NCBI GenBank assembly: GCA_037893225.1 | Contig: JAZGUH010000375.1 | Location: 248,001 to 312,000, forward strand | DNA length: 64,000 bases | Source: Hippasteria phrygiana | Lineage: Eukaryota > Echinodermata > Asteroidea > Valvatida > Goniasteridae | Direction of reading: 5' to 3' | In this document: positions 56,401 to 64,000 of the stretch, piece after piece | Numbering within the stretch: position 1 is the first letter of the stretch | How the letters are laid out: every line of letters starts with the position of its first letter | Translations under genes and position numbers: made by a program | The notes under the pieces: generated by a model | What the model saw: the letters and a program-made list of their open reading frames with translations, nothing else | Told to the model about the DNA's origin: nothing | The model's database searches: none

Positions 56401-56776
56401 TCCAAATCCCAAAAATCCCAATCCCAAAAAATCCCAATCCCAAAAATCCCAATCCCAATCCCAAAAAATCAAAATCCCAATCCCCAAAATCCCAATCCCC
56501 AAAAATCCCAATCCCAAAACATCCCAATCCCAAAAAATCCCAATCCCAAAAAATCCCAATCCCAAAAAATCCCAATCCCAATGGAGGGAATTTTTCACTG
56601 ACCTGTGGGTGGTGGCGTCAGACATGGACCCCGTGCCCTGTATCATCTGTTCCTGGGGCTTGAAGCTCTCCCGCATCAGGTTGCCAGGATACGGCTTGTA
56701 CTTGTTGGTGTACTCGGAGAGGACACAGGGCCCCTTGCTGACTGTAGCATGAGGCCTGTGCGGGCATCGGTGACGC
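49485..56776 (-). CDS. SAXO: SAXO-family stabiliser of axonemal microtubules (first coding exon missing)
   Basis: Recognised minus-strand exons are 56776-56603, 52888-52686 and 50485-49485. They encode 458 residues plus the end of a codon begun upstream. The fragment opens with RHRCPHRPH, the end of the SAXO Cys-rich N-terminus, then KGPCVLSEYTNKYKPYP and RESFKPQE. About eleven Mn-type repeats follow, each with F-[DE]-x-x-T-x-[YFH]-x-x-[DSA]-[FY], for example FEDSTTFKSDYKKW, FDDRTNYNSDFRKW and MDLYTTNKLAYQPH. From the family, Mn repeats bind and stabilise ciliary and flagellar doublet microtubules. Human SAXO1 and SAXO2 are 474 and 398 residues, so the length fits; I cannot say which paralogue this matches. 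Introns are GT-AG. The C-terminus ends SLEQATYA. Two X-boxes upstream suggest RFX control. Confidence 0.93.
51612..52224. mobile_element. MITE with GCAGCCGATTTCACGAAA termini, copy 2
   Basis: Collinear with 42911-43543 (GTGCGTACCTTACGCCATGG, GCCGCTTTTACGACGACTGT, TTTTGTGAAATCGGTTGCTG) but more diverged. It lies in SAXO intron 3. Confidence 0.8.
52243..52274. repeat. (GTTT)n microsatellite
   Basis: About seven GTTT units in SAXO intron 3. Confidence 0.9.
52470..52545. repeat. GATTTAAATC-rich element end
   Basis: Four palindromic GATTTAAATC motifs at 10-15 base spacing, closing with CAAACAACCCTGG. The pattern and CCAGGGTTG-like end suggest the terminus of a hAT-type MITE; the other end was not located. 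Confidence 0.4.
52686..52888 (-). CDS. SAXO: SAXO coding exon 3
   Basis: Encodes LDFVPREGMRPAIHQPEPYR through FRGNPTYT, holding one and a half Mn repeats (HLTSYTKDYPGR and the start of PTYTDDFRRW). The acceptor is GATGTTTCAG and the donor is ACACAG followed by GTGGGTG. Confidence 0.93.
53030..53130. repeat. Dispersed repeat fragment with GGCGCC-type palindromes
   Basis: The motif AATAATGGATATTTATAAGG followed by CGCC and CAAGGCGCAATAC resembles a repeat common in marine invertebrate genomes. Only one copy is in this window, so it is a weak call. Confidence 0.35.
53478..53931 (+). mobile_element. CAGGCTTTCAAG-family (hAT-like) MITE, complete
   Basis: A 454-bp element with inverse termini CAGGCTTTCAAG and CTTGAAAGCCTG, flanked by GCAGTTTC and GCAGTTTG (7 of 8 identical). 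An 8-bp target duplication is the hAT signature. The interior is rich in GTAGGA motifs. It lies in SAXO intron 2, counting recognised exons. Confidence 0.85.
54154..54214 (+). repeat. Decayed tRNA-derived SINE head (family A)
   Basis: GGCAAGACAACGCAATTGGT and AAGGTTCGAACCCCCCTCCT remain of the module. About 12 bases of the anticodon region are missing. The tail TTTTCTTTGTTCACTCTG follows. Confidence 0.65.
54420..55215. repeat. Repeat bounded by CAAGTCAAGTC arrays
   Basis: Arrays of AAGTCAAGTCAAGTCACAAG lie at 54426-54490 and 55105-55180, closing with CGACTCGAGTCGGACTTGAG. The CAAGTC arrays are direct, not inverted. A small related patch is at 61524-61555. Confidence 0.6.
55245..55263. repeat. 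Poly-G tract
   Basis: A run of about 19 G, within a block GTACGTACGAAGG to CATTGCATATACC that is partly echoed at 55980-56040 with another poly-G tract. Confidence 0.8.
56288..56583 (-). repeat. G-rich minisatellite in SAXO intron, next to the donor site
   Basis: On the transcribed strand the units read GGGATTGGGATTTTTT with small changes, about 20 copies, starting 20 bases past the exon donor at 56603. The spacing of GGG triplets permits G-quadruplex folding in both DNA and pre-mRNA. Long open frames on both strands (repeats of NPKNPNPK or GLGFFGIG) are a by-product of the period. Confidence 0.9.
56603..56776 (-). CDS. SAXO: SAXO coding exon 2 (first one recognised)
   Basis: The acceptor is TCTTCTCGTCAG; the first G completes a codon from the unseen exon. 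It encodes RHRCPHRPHATVSKGPCVL through MSDATTH. The donor is CACAG followed by GTCAGTG. The missing exon should supply about a dozen residues like the CxCxxCxCG start of relatives. Confidence 0.92.
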
Positions 56777-57111
56777 CTGACGAGAAGAGACAAGGAAAGA
56801 AATTTAAAGTTTTGTACTTGTTGGCAATAATTATAGTTCCATCACAGCATACAAATGTTATATAGATTTGCACAACTTGGTAAATTCATTATGCTCTGGA
56901 TGAAAGAAAAATCCACATTAACAACAAAAGCACACATATGTACTTTATAATAAAAATAAAAATATAATAAAAAATAAAGCCAAAAAAGTATTAGATAAAA
57001 CAAAAAAAATCCAACGTTAATAGAAACAATGATCAAACTAATGTAGGAAAGAACAAAACCAAAACTATTAGCAAATATTTCTAGTAATCTATAAAAGATA
57101 AATTTGGACTG

Positions 57112-57329
57112 TTAACCCCTTGTGTATGGATGACGCCATATGCCGCAAAAAAAAACAGTGCCACCAGGCCGGATGAGGCCATTGGCCGCTGTTTGTGCAG
57201 TTTCAATCCATTGTTGGATTATTGTGTATGTCATGCTTGACTGCACAAACACATTGTACCAGTTCGCTTGGCTGCCAGAACCACCGCGACACCCTGACGT
57301 CTCCCGTAAAACCGTACTCAAGGGGTTAA
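57112..57329. mobile_element. TTAA-flanked MITE with CCCCTTG termini, second full copy
   Basis: Begins TTAACCCCTTGTGTATGG and ends GTACTCAAGGGGTTAA; collinear with 4344-4556. It lies between the X-boxes and the first recognised SAXO exon. Confidence 0.8.
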
Positions 57330-57545
57330 GAAACTTTTGAGACAAACAAATTCATAAAGCATTATTAGGTTTTAAAATCTTCATGGTATTTGAGCTCCAT
57401 CAATTCTTCACAACGCATGATCAATGCATGCTGTGTTTAATACCATTTCTAGCATTTCAAGCATAGAAACTGACTACATACATGTACATGAACATAACAT
57501 GTAGTTATCAAGCTGCTGGTTGACAGTCTCTGCATCAACAAAATG

Positions 57546-57559
57546 GTTGCCAAGGTGAC
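57546..57559 (-). promoter_or_regulatory. X-box (RFX site) 1 upstream of SAXO
   Basis: On the minus strand GTCACCTTGGCAAC fits GTNRCC, 2 bases, RGYAAC exactly. It lies 770 bases upstream of the first recognised SAXO exon and in the right orientation to mark its promoter. Confidence 0.65.
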
Positions 57560-57603
57560 TCTACCACCGTACACGATGCACAATTCAGTATCCATGGTCA
57601 GGT

Positions 57604-57618
57604 GTTGCCAGGGGCAAC
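57604..57618. promoter_or_regulatory. X-box (RFX site) 2 upstream of SAXO
   Basis: GTTGCCAGGGGCAAC fits GTNRCC, 3 bases, RGYAAC exactly, 45 bases from the first site. Paired X-boxes are found in promoters of ciliary genes controlled by RFX factors; that these drive SAXO is inference. Confidence 0.65.
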
Positions 57619-57866
57619 TATAGTTCCATTTAAAAAATGCAAGCCAGCAGGCTGCAATTTCCTGGCTATTGATTGTGTGGCTTAATGAACCGTGGAGCGT
57701 ATATAATGAGAAGGGGAAATCAAGAATTCAAGCCTTAACAAAACAATTTCAAATTAACCTTGTCAGACATAATGTCAGAACAGAAAGTCTAGAAGATCCG
57801 TCATAATCACGCGATGTCTGGAATTTTTTGTCATTTGTTCATATTCATATTATGCAAAAAGTATGT

Positions 57867-58305
57867 TTAAAGGTAGTATACATGTACATCATTTGCTTTT
57901 GCTGTAATTTTTAGAAATAAATGGATTTTGGGGGTTAGTATTTTATAGCGTGCTAGCAAATACTGTAACAGTGACCTGATTAAAGCTTTGTGTGTAGATG
58001 CTGGGAAAACAGAGAGAACAAATATTGTTCTAGAAGTCTGGTTCCCTGACCATACAATGTATAATGGAGCAATTTATAGAGTTAGGAAATTGTCAGGTCG
58101 GGGAACTAAACTATTTCCAATGATTGTCGGCCGACAATCGTTGGAAAACGATATATATATTTCCACTTTTCTTGAAAACGACAGCACACCAGGTGCCATG
58201 ATTTCACAGGATGCTTGGGCCTGCTATTTACGGTCTAGTATGGTATTTCGTAATAATTCAGTAGTTTAGTTTTTTTATGTTTGCAAATGTTGTATACACC
58301 TTTAA
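57867..58305 (+). mobile_element. TTAA-flanked MITE with GGYAGTRTACA termini, copy 2
   Basis: TTAAAGGTAGTATACATG on the left and TGTTGTATACACCTTTAA on the right. It shares GGGGGTTAGTATTTTAT, the central palindrome and AAAACGACAGCACACCAGG with 44022-44610 in opposite orientation. About 150 bases of the other copy's centre are absent. Confidence 0.75.
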
Positions 58306-59225
58306 TTTGAAAAGTATTTCTTTTATTATATATAATACATGTAAGCTGCTTACTCACTTGGTAACAAAGCATTTAAAATATCAGACCAAACTGTGTTTCT
58401 TTACGAGTTGTAATATAATGTATAATGTACATTACATTCTTCTTATAAGACTTGCATTTTGTAATATACCCCTGTACAATGTACATGTACCATTATAAAT
58501 GCATTTTCTTGAAATGCATTGCCCAAACATAATTTGTTGTTTGTCTTCGTTTGGGGATTTTTTTTTTTTATTTTTTTTTTATTTTCTTTTGGGGGGGGGG
58601 GGGGGGGGGGGTTGCAGGAGGGTTATATGCATGATGCTGCGTGCTCATAAATTGTTAACAACTGTTCCTTATATTAAAAGGAAAAAAAGTGAATTGTAAT
58701 ACTCAAATCGAATGAAATGTATACAGCAAATATTAACAGGTATATCTCATCATCCTAAAGTAAGCATTGACTTTAGGATTTGTTAATTCAATAGAAAAAA
58801 TTAACATTCTCACATTCCAAAGTCAATAGAAGGCTCATTACATGTAGTAATAAGAAACACATTATTCCCAAATGTTCCAGCCCATTAATGGCAATTACCA
58901 AAATTCAATTGTCTGACAAGGTTATAGCCAAGGCAAACATGTACAGCTCTGAGCATTCTACAAACACTATAAATATTGCATGGGACATGTGGGACGTCAT
59001 AATGGGTGCACGTCAGCTGCGGTAGAAAAATAACCTACAACGCATGACGTTGTGATCGAGACAGGTGCAAGAAGCTAGGACAGTATGGGAGAAAATGCTA
59101 CTCATGTGCAAGATGGGTGGGTGGGGGGGGGGGGGGGGTATTTGTCTATGCAAAAGACCATGAGTGTTTCCAAATTGTTCAAACCTTATTTAAACTCACT
59201 GTACCAAATTAATAACAGAAATGAA
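58306..59225. other. AT-rich spacer with poly-G tracts
   Basis: No gene or RNA recognised. Poly-G runs lie at about 58591-58610 and 59125-59139. Confidence 0.4.
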
Positions 59226-59229
59226 GGGC

Positions 59230-59525
59230 AATTTCGGAACTAATCATTTGAGTGAAATAAAATACAATTTTCAAAGTGATGAACAAAGAAAACTGGCAGG
59301 AGCGGGATTCGAACCTGTGACCTCCGGAATACCATACCGGTGCTCTACCAACTGAGCTATTTGTCCTATGTTGGCGATCTCCCAAGTTGTCAGTATCTTT
59401 GTTTGGGTGGGCGCTAGTCAGAAGTCATAAACCCATAATGCTGTATAGCCAGGGATTACACCCAATTTTACGATACAACCTGGGAAGCGACATTGTGGGG
59501 ATCACGCAATGAGGATACGACTTTT
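59230..59525 (-). repeat. tRNA-derived SINE family A, near complete
   Basis: The tRNA-like module is at 59294-59365 in reverse complement. The tail (TTTTCAAAGTGATGAACAAAG) is on the left. The body on the right runs from CCCAAGTTGTCAGTATCTTT through GGGCGCTAGTCAGAAGTCAT to GGATCACGCAATGAGGATAC. This is the clearest copy for defining the unit. Confidence 0.8.
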
Positions 59526-59529
59526 TTTA

Positions 59530-60470
59530 ACATCTAAAAAATTTTTTTTTTTTAAATTAATTAGGCTCAAATATTGTGTTTGTTTTGTTACAGCGGGAGG
59601 TCTAAAACTCTAAATTATTTTTCATTACACACTTTGGGAAGGGCAGTGTTTAGTGAACAATAGTTACAGGGTGTTGACTGTTGGCAATAAAGGACGTACC
59701 TTTCTTCCTTCCAAACTATAAAACTATTCTGAAGTCACAGTTTTGTGCACCTTGTATGTTAAATCAAAAGGTCAGTTGGTTGGTCAAATTACACTTGATT
59801 TTCATTTCATCCTTTTTTCTTTTTCCAAAATCTGTAGACATTTTTGATTGGGAAAGACTCACACAATCCAACTAGAAGAATCGAATATAGTGCTTTTCAT
59901 GAGCTATTGGAATGAATAAATATCAAACAGTTTGCCTGCAGTTCTTTTGATCAAAGGAGCTGTGCTGACTCCAATAGCTTTTTCCTTGCCTGGTGTGTGT
60001 TTCCCTCCATTCTATGATCTCCAAGTAGTTTGTTCCTATACTTTCAGCTTTCCTGATTACCCCCCCCCCCCCCTTTATTTTTTCTTCTTCTAGCCATTTG
60101 CCTAGAGTGGCTTTTATAGCCGTGCTTGGAGCAATTATGCAAATAAAAATATATATAAAAAAAAAAGCAATTTATTGAAGTTCAAAATGTTAAGGTGTGA
60201 TGTACTTTGAACCATGCCCTTATAGGTGAAATGTCTGCAGATTGCAATGATCGATCTTTGTATTAGTTATATGTACACAGTGCAATGAGTTTAGACAAAA
60301 TAATTCACAAAGGGTATCTCTGTCCCTTGTGATTGAATCAGATCTGTAAGGTTCTCATGAATCTTACAGGAAGGTCTTATCTCAAGGCCACGGTCGTGTT
60401 GATTCTGGAGTGTGCATGTTTTGCCCATGGAGTTTATGGGCCATATAGTTTTCAACTGGTTTTCTCAAGC
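59530..60470. other. Spacer without recognised features
   Basis: AT-rich; a poly-C run lies at about 60060-60073. No exon fits the missing SAXO start here. Confidence 0.4.
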
Positions 60471-60473
60471 CCT

Positions 60474-60683
60474 GTCCGCACTGGACTTTTTTTGGTAAAA
60501 CTTACCGAAACGATGGGTACTTTTCCCATTTTAAGTCCAGTGCGGGCAGCCTAGGACGTTTTCCTCTCAGTTACTTTTCCTGAGTCCAGCGGTTACATCT
60601 ACCGGGCAACTGCTGCCCAGGAAAACTGACCAGGTAACTTTTCCCGAGACGATAAGTCCAGTGCGGACAGTGCGAGTCGGTAA
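60474..60683. mobile_element. MITE with repeated GTCCAGTGCGG motifs
   Basis: CCTGTCCGCACTGGACTTTT at the left is the inverse of ATAAGTCCAGTGCGGACAG at the right. A further TTAAGTCCAGTGCGGGCAG lies inside, with GGTAACTTTTCC and GGAAAAC motifs on both strands. No coding frame. Confidence 0.65.
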
Positions 60684-60864
60684 AAGTGGCTCAGGAAAGC
60701 GGCTCAGGAAAGCGTACATCCTGTATACATGTATGTCACGATCAGTTGCAGAAAAAAAGTGACATTGTTTGCAAAGTTTGCATTGTTCCCTGCGTCCTGG
60801 TAAGAATCTTGACGACTTTGTATCCACTGATGTTCAATGCCATGAGGTGGCACTCGGATCCAAA

Positions 60865-62837
60865 TATACAGGGTGGCAACAAAAACGGAACGGCATATAC
60901 ATTGTACTTCTGCTACCCTTAGACTCAAACAACCTATACCAATGCATGGGTTAAAAGAAAAATGATCCCAAGATCTCCCGATTCGGTCTAGTAGTTTTTG
61001 TTCTAGGGGCCATTCAAAATGTTCAATGTTTTAAAATTTCAATTCTTTTTTCGAAATTTGTTTGACCCACCCACCCACCCCAATTTTCGATCTTAAAATA
61101 TTGATTTGCCATTCAATTAAAAAAATAATATAATGCCCAGTTTCATGACAGCGTGATGCAGCTGTGGATCTCCTCCACTTTAACACGTGCCCTGATGACT
61201 TCTTGTGTTTCATAATCAGCTTCTGACCTACCACTGGTGATACAGATTTTTGTTTGCGTAGTCGATATTTTTTCTGCTATATCACCGATATGGCGATAAA
61301 ATCATCTACAAATTACAGCATGATAAAAATGTTGTGAACGGTTAGCGATCTTAAAATCCTAATGTACAAACGCATAGGCCTAAACAACTTTCAAAAACTT
61401 AACACCGCCAAACAAAGCTCTCTGTCACAATATCGCCACTCAGATCGTCCACCCATACGGAGGAATGGTCCACTATACCCTACGTGGCAGCGAGTGTTAA
61501 TTAATTTGCAGCCAACTTTTTTACCAAGTCATTTTTTTTCGATTCAAGTCACAAGTACATTTTTTTAACAACTTCTAAAATTCTTGAAGTTAAAGCCACA
61601 CAATACTCCTTTTGAAGTTGACATTCGTGTAAAAATCACGCATGTCTTCGTATCGTTTTCACAGGGCTTCGCAACGCGAGCAAGCAACGCGTATGCTTAT
61701 TAGCATGGTTCCCGTCTCTGCTGCGGTATTTAATCGACAGCAGTAGAGACGGGAACCAGTCTACAGTGCGTACTCGATTGGGTATATTTCGATGCATGAC
61801 TAGGGAGAATTTAAATATGCTTGTAGAATTTTACTCTCTTGATCCCAGACACCCTTATTTGCATTTCAAATACTCTAAAGATTGTGATTATATTATATAC
61901 AAACGTTACTTCATCATTTTGAATGTTTGAAGGACATCACATAAAGCATTTGCCAACTAAATGTTTTTGGCGAAAAAGAGGAATTCTTGCTACGCTTTAA
62001 TTGAAAGACGATGGCAGTCGTTGTAAGATGTTTCTTCCTTCATGCTTTTATATCTGATCAATAATGTGCAGCCCGGTACGGTAGTGCTGTGCCAAATGCC
62101 AAAAAGCCATAAGACCAGTCTATGAAGTATAGAATAAGCACTCTGTTGAACCATGGAGGTTGAACAACGGATGATACAACGTCTAAGACTACGCATAGGC
62201 TGTACGGGTATAGTCTGGGTTGAAAAAAACAAACGAATCGAAATGCGGGAGTGGAATTGGCAAGTCAAAAGAGCATTTCTTTTAATTTTCCTTTATGTTT
62301 TTTATTTAAAAGTAAATTTCGATTTTCAATAATTTACCTTGACCCACCCACCCACATTTTCGAAAAGAAATCGAAATTTTAAAACATTGAAAATTTTGAC
62401 TGGCCCCCCTAGAACCTATTTTGTGAAACAAAATGGGGGGGTCATTTGGTCCCGAGTTATATACTAAACCGCGCCTACGAATTTGAATTCATTGGATAGA
62501 GGGGTTAATTGTTATGTAATAATACCCATATGAAAGATGTGTGTGGGGGTTCTAGTGACATAGTGCGCCTACCTATATTTCATTATTTCTTTGTTCATGA
62601 CGCGGATAAATTCTGTTTTAAACACAAGTATGCTATGCTCTTTTCTGCAGGGAACAAATGGCCAAGTGACCCGACCGCTTCACAAAATAGGCTCTGGAAC
62701 AAAAACTACTGGACCGAATCGGGATGTCTTAGTATAATTTTTCTTCTAAAGAGATTCTCCATCCATTGGTACAGGTGGTTTGACTCTAAGTAGACGTATG
62801 CTGTTCCATTTGTTTGGTTTTTTGGCCACCCTGTATA
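60865..62837. mobile_element. TA-flanked long-inverted-repeat element (Tc1/mariner-like termini)
   Basis: The left end TATACAGGGTGGCAACAAAA and the right end GGCCACCCTGTATA are inverse. The arms extend over about 150 bases (CCCGATTCGGTCTAGTAGTT with its inverse ACTACTGGACCGAATCGGGA) and include a second pair around GTTTTAAAATTTC. TA duplication and a TACAGGG start fit the Tc1/mariner group. No transposase frame is recognised, so it is non-autonomous. Confidence 0.7.
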
Positions 62838-62863
62838 GTCAGGTCATCGTGTGCCCATAATCA

Positions 62864-63660
62864 TCGCTGTCCCTAAAATACCGAATATTCAAATATTTGA
62901 TCGTCAACCGAATATTTGAATACTTTTTGCGGGTTCGAATATTAAAAAAATATACATGTATGCATGTACAGATACGACTCTGATGCTATTTTAATAGAAA
63001 AGTTACGGCATTTAGCAGTGTCAAATGCCTTATTTTTGTTGACAGTAACTTTTTGTGGACAGAGGTTTATTGTTCTCATCCGTAAAACCCTAAGTTTATA
63101 AAATAATTACTGCAAAAACGAAGGCTGGAGTTTGGTTTTCTGTTTGGTTTCCAGAACGTTATGCGCCTATCAATTGCTCCCCCTCCCCCCCCCCCCCCCC
63201 CCCCCCCCGGGCTGCCCCAGGTCTTATGTGAGGGTTTGGTCACATTTTTCAAGCCCAGGGTGGGGATTTTGGTCACTCATTTTGCCATTGTTTCCCCATC
63301 ATGATGTCGGGGTGCCCCACCCATATGTCAGGGGTGGGGATTTTGTCACTTCAAAAGTGACAATCCCCACATCTTGGGTGGGGCAGCCCGGGGGGGGGGG
63401 GGGGGGGGAGGGGTGGGGGAAGCAATTGATAGGCGCATTATACATACCCGGAATGATCTAAATACAATACTCAAGTCAAATAGGTGCTTGTAAACAAATG
63501 TTGATCGGGCGGTCCGTAATATCGATCGCCGCACCGGCCCGTAATATCGATTGCCCCACCGGCATGCTTTGCATGCAACAGTTGCAGCTGATGCGTGGAA
63601 AACTTGATCAGCCACTATCAAATATTTAAATATTCGGTCAAACCAATTTCGAATATCAAA
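62864..63660 (-). mobile_element. TAGGGCTG-family MITE, copy 5, with a nested hairpin
   Basis: On the minus strand it shares AAATAGCATCAGAGTCGTAT, GACACTGCTAAATGCCG and GCGATCGATATTACGGACCG with other copies. It is interrupted at 63162-63437 by a smaller element. A short GATCGCCGCACCGG duplication lies near 63525. Confidence 0.8.
63162..63437. mobile_element. Harbinger-like hairpin MITE nested in the previous element
   Basis: The 17-base termini TGCGCCTATCAATTGCT are perfect inverses. The arms continue through a long poly-C run on the left and a poly-G run on the right, then GGGCTGCCCCA and TGGGGCAGCCC. Flanking TTA is duplicated relative to uninterrupted copies (ACGTTATAC), and a 3-bp TWA duplication is typical of PIF/Harbinger. 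Confidence 0.8.
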
Positions 63661-64000
63661 AGGCAACAATTGTTGCCTTTTGATATTCAAAATTGGGTAA
63701 GTTAAATAGCAAACATTAAACTTCTGACAAGAAATGGGGAAAAATCTGGCAAGTCCTCGATTGCCAGGCAATGACATGGAAATGAACTGTATTTGTATAC
63801 ATTGTACATTTGTACAAATAGGCCTATAGGCAATTGAGCAGTGTCGAGTAATGCACTAGTAACTGCGCCTAAATTGTATGAAGTCTGGCGTTTTTGTTTT
63901 TTAAAGCTACAATGGAAAGGAAACTATTGCAAGACAAATTGAATGGTATGGAAATTAGCTCGATAGGTACTTGCGTTTCAGAGTTAGGGCACTTTAAAGG
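63661..64000. other. Right-edge spacer
   Basis: Begins with a 34-bp hairpin around CAAAAGGCAACAATTGTTGC at about 63655-63690; otherwise no recognised feature. Confidence 0.4.

Noticed and set aside
56279..56793. Long open frames on both strands with repeats such as NPKNPNPK and GLGFFGIG
   Set aside because: They arise from the 15-16 bp minisatellite; an array of this period stays open by chance in several frames. The true coding part is only the SAXO exon at 56603-56776.
57988..58269. A 93-residue plus-strand frame
   Set aside because: It falls within the TTAA MITE and is not conserved in the sister copy at 44022-44610.
61031..61234. Transposase frame inside the TA-flanked element
   Set aside because: The 67-residue frame has no catalytic motif and no support elsewhere in the element.

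Overview
The window reads as animal nuclear DNA. It has spliced protein-coding genes with GT-AG introns, AT-rich spacers, an APE-type LINE, tRNA-derived SINEs, and many short inverted-repeat elements. The gene set (a cilium-associated SAXO gene, PTS, CCDC124), frequent ACATGTAC-type microsatellites and the dense load of foldback elements suggest a marine invertebrate, perhaps a deuterostome such as an echinoderm. The taxonomic guess is inference; the eukaryotic assignment is firm.

Three conserved genes can be rebuilt exon by exon. CCDC124 lies on the minus strand in four coding exons (15818 down to 10154). Its exons total 678 nt and encode 225 residues of a ribosome-associated protein. PTS, 6-pyruvoyl-tetrahydropterin synthase, lies on the plus strand in five coding exons (27793 to 41458). 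It encodes 168 residues, with every zinc-binding and catalytic residue present at the family's spacing. A SAXO-type axonemal microtubule stabiliser lies on the minus strand in three recognised coding exons (56776 down to 49485). It shows at least 458 residues with about eleven Mn-type repeats; its short first coding exon was not found. CCDC124 and PTS diverge across a 12 kb spacer, and PTS and SAXO converge across an 8 kb spacer. The genes share no pathway (translation, tetrahydrobiopterin synthesis, cilia), so nothing suggests an operon-like unit.

The rest is mostly repeats. 1-10 kb is a mosaic of foldback elements, minisatellites and SINE copies. 17.0-25.8 kb is one 4.4 kb unit present twice head to tail and nearly identical. 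PTS intron 1 carries an antisense, frame-broken LINE of about 3.9 kb (about 29.95-33.85 kb), itself inserted in an older foldback element. Several elements are nested with recognisable target duplications: a hAT-like element in another hAT-like element near 12.6 kb, and a Harbinger-like hairpin in a third copy near 63.2 kb. 60.9-62.8 kb is a TA-flanked long-inverted-repeat element. Poly-G and poly-C runs are unusually common.

The most functionally suggestive non-coding signals are near SAXO: two full X-box (RFX) matches 45 bp apart, about 0.8 kb upstream of its first recognised exon, and a G-rich minisatellite in the intron just past that exon's donor site. I found no clearly new multi-gene system. 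The noteworthy material is repeat biology, these regulatory candidates, and a 22-G run beginning one base after the PTS stop codon.
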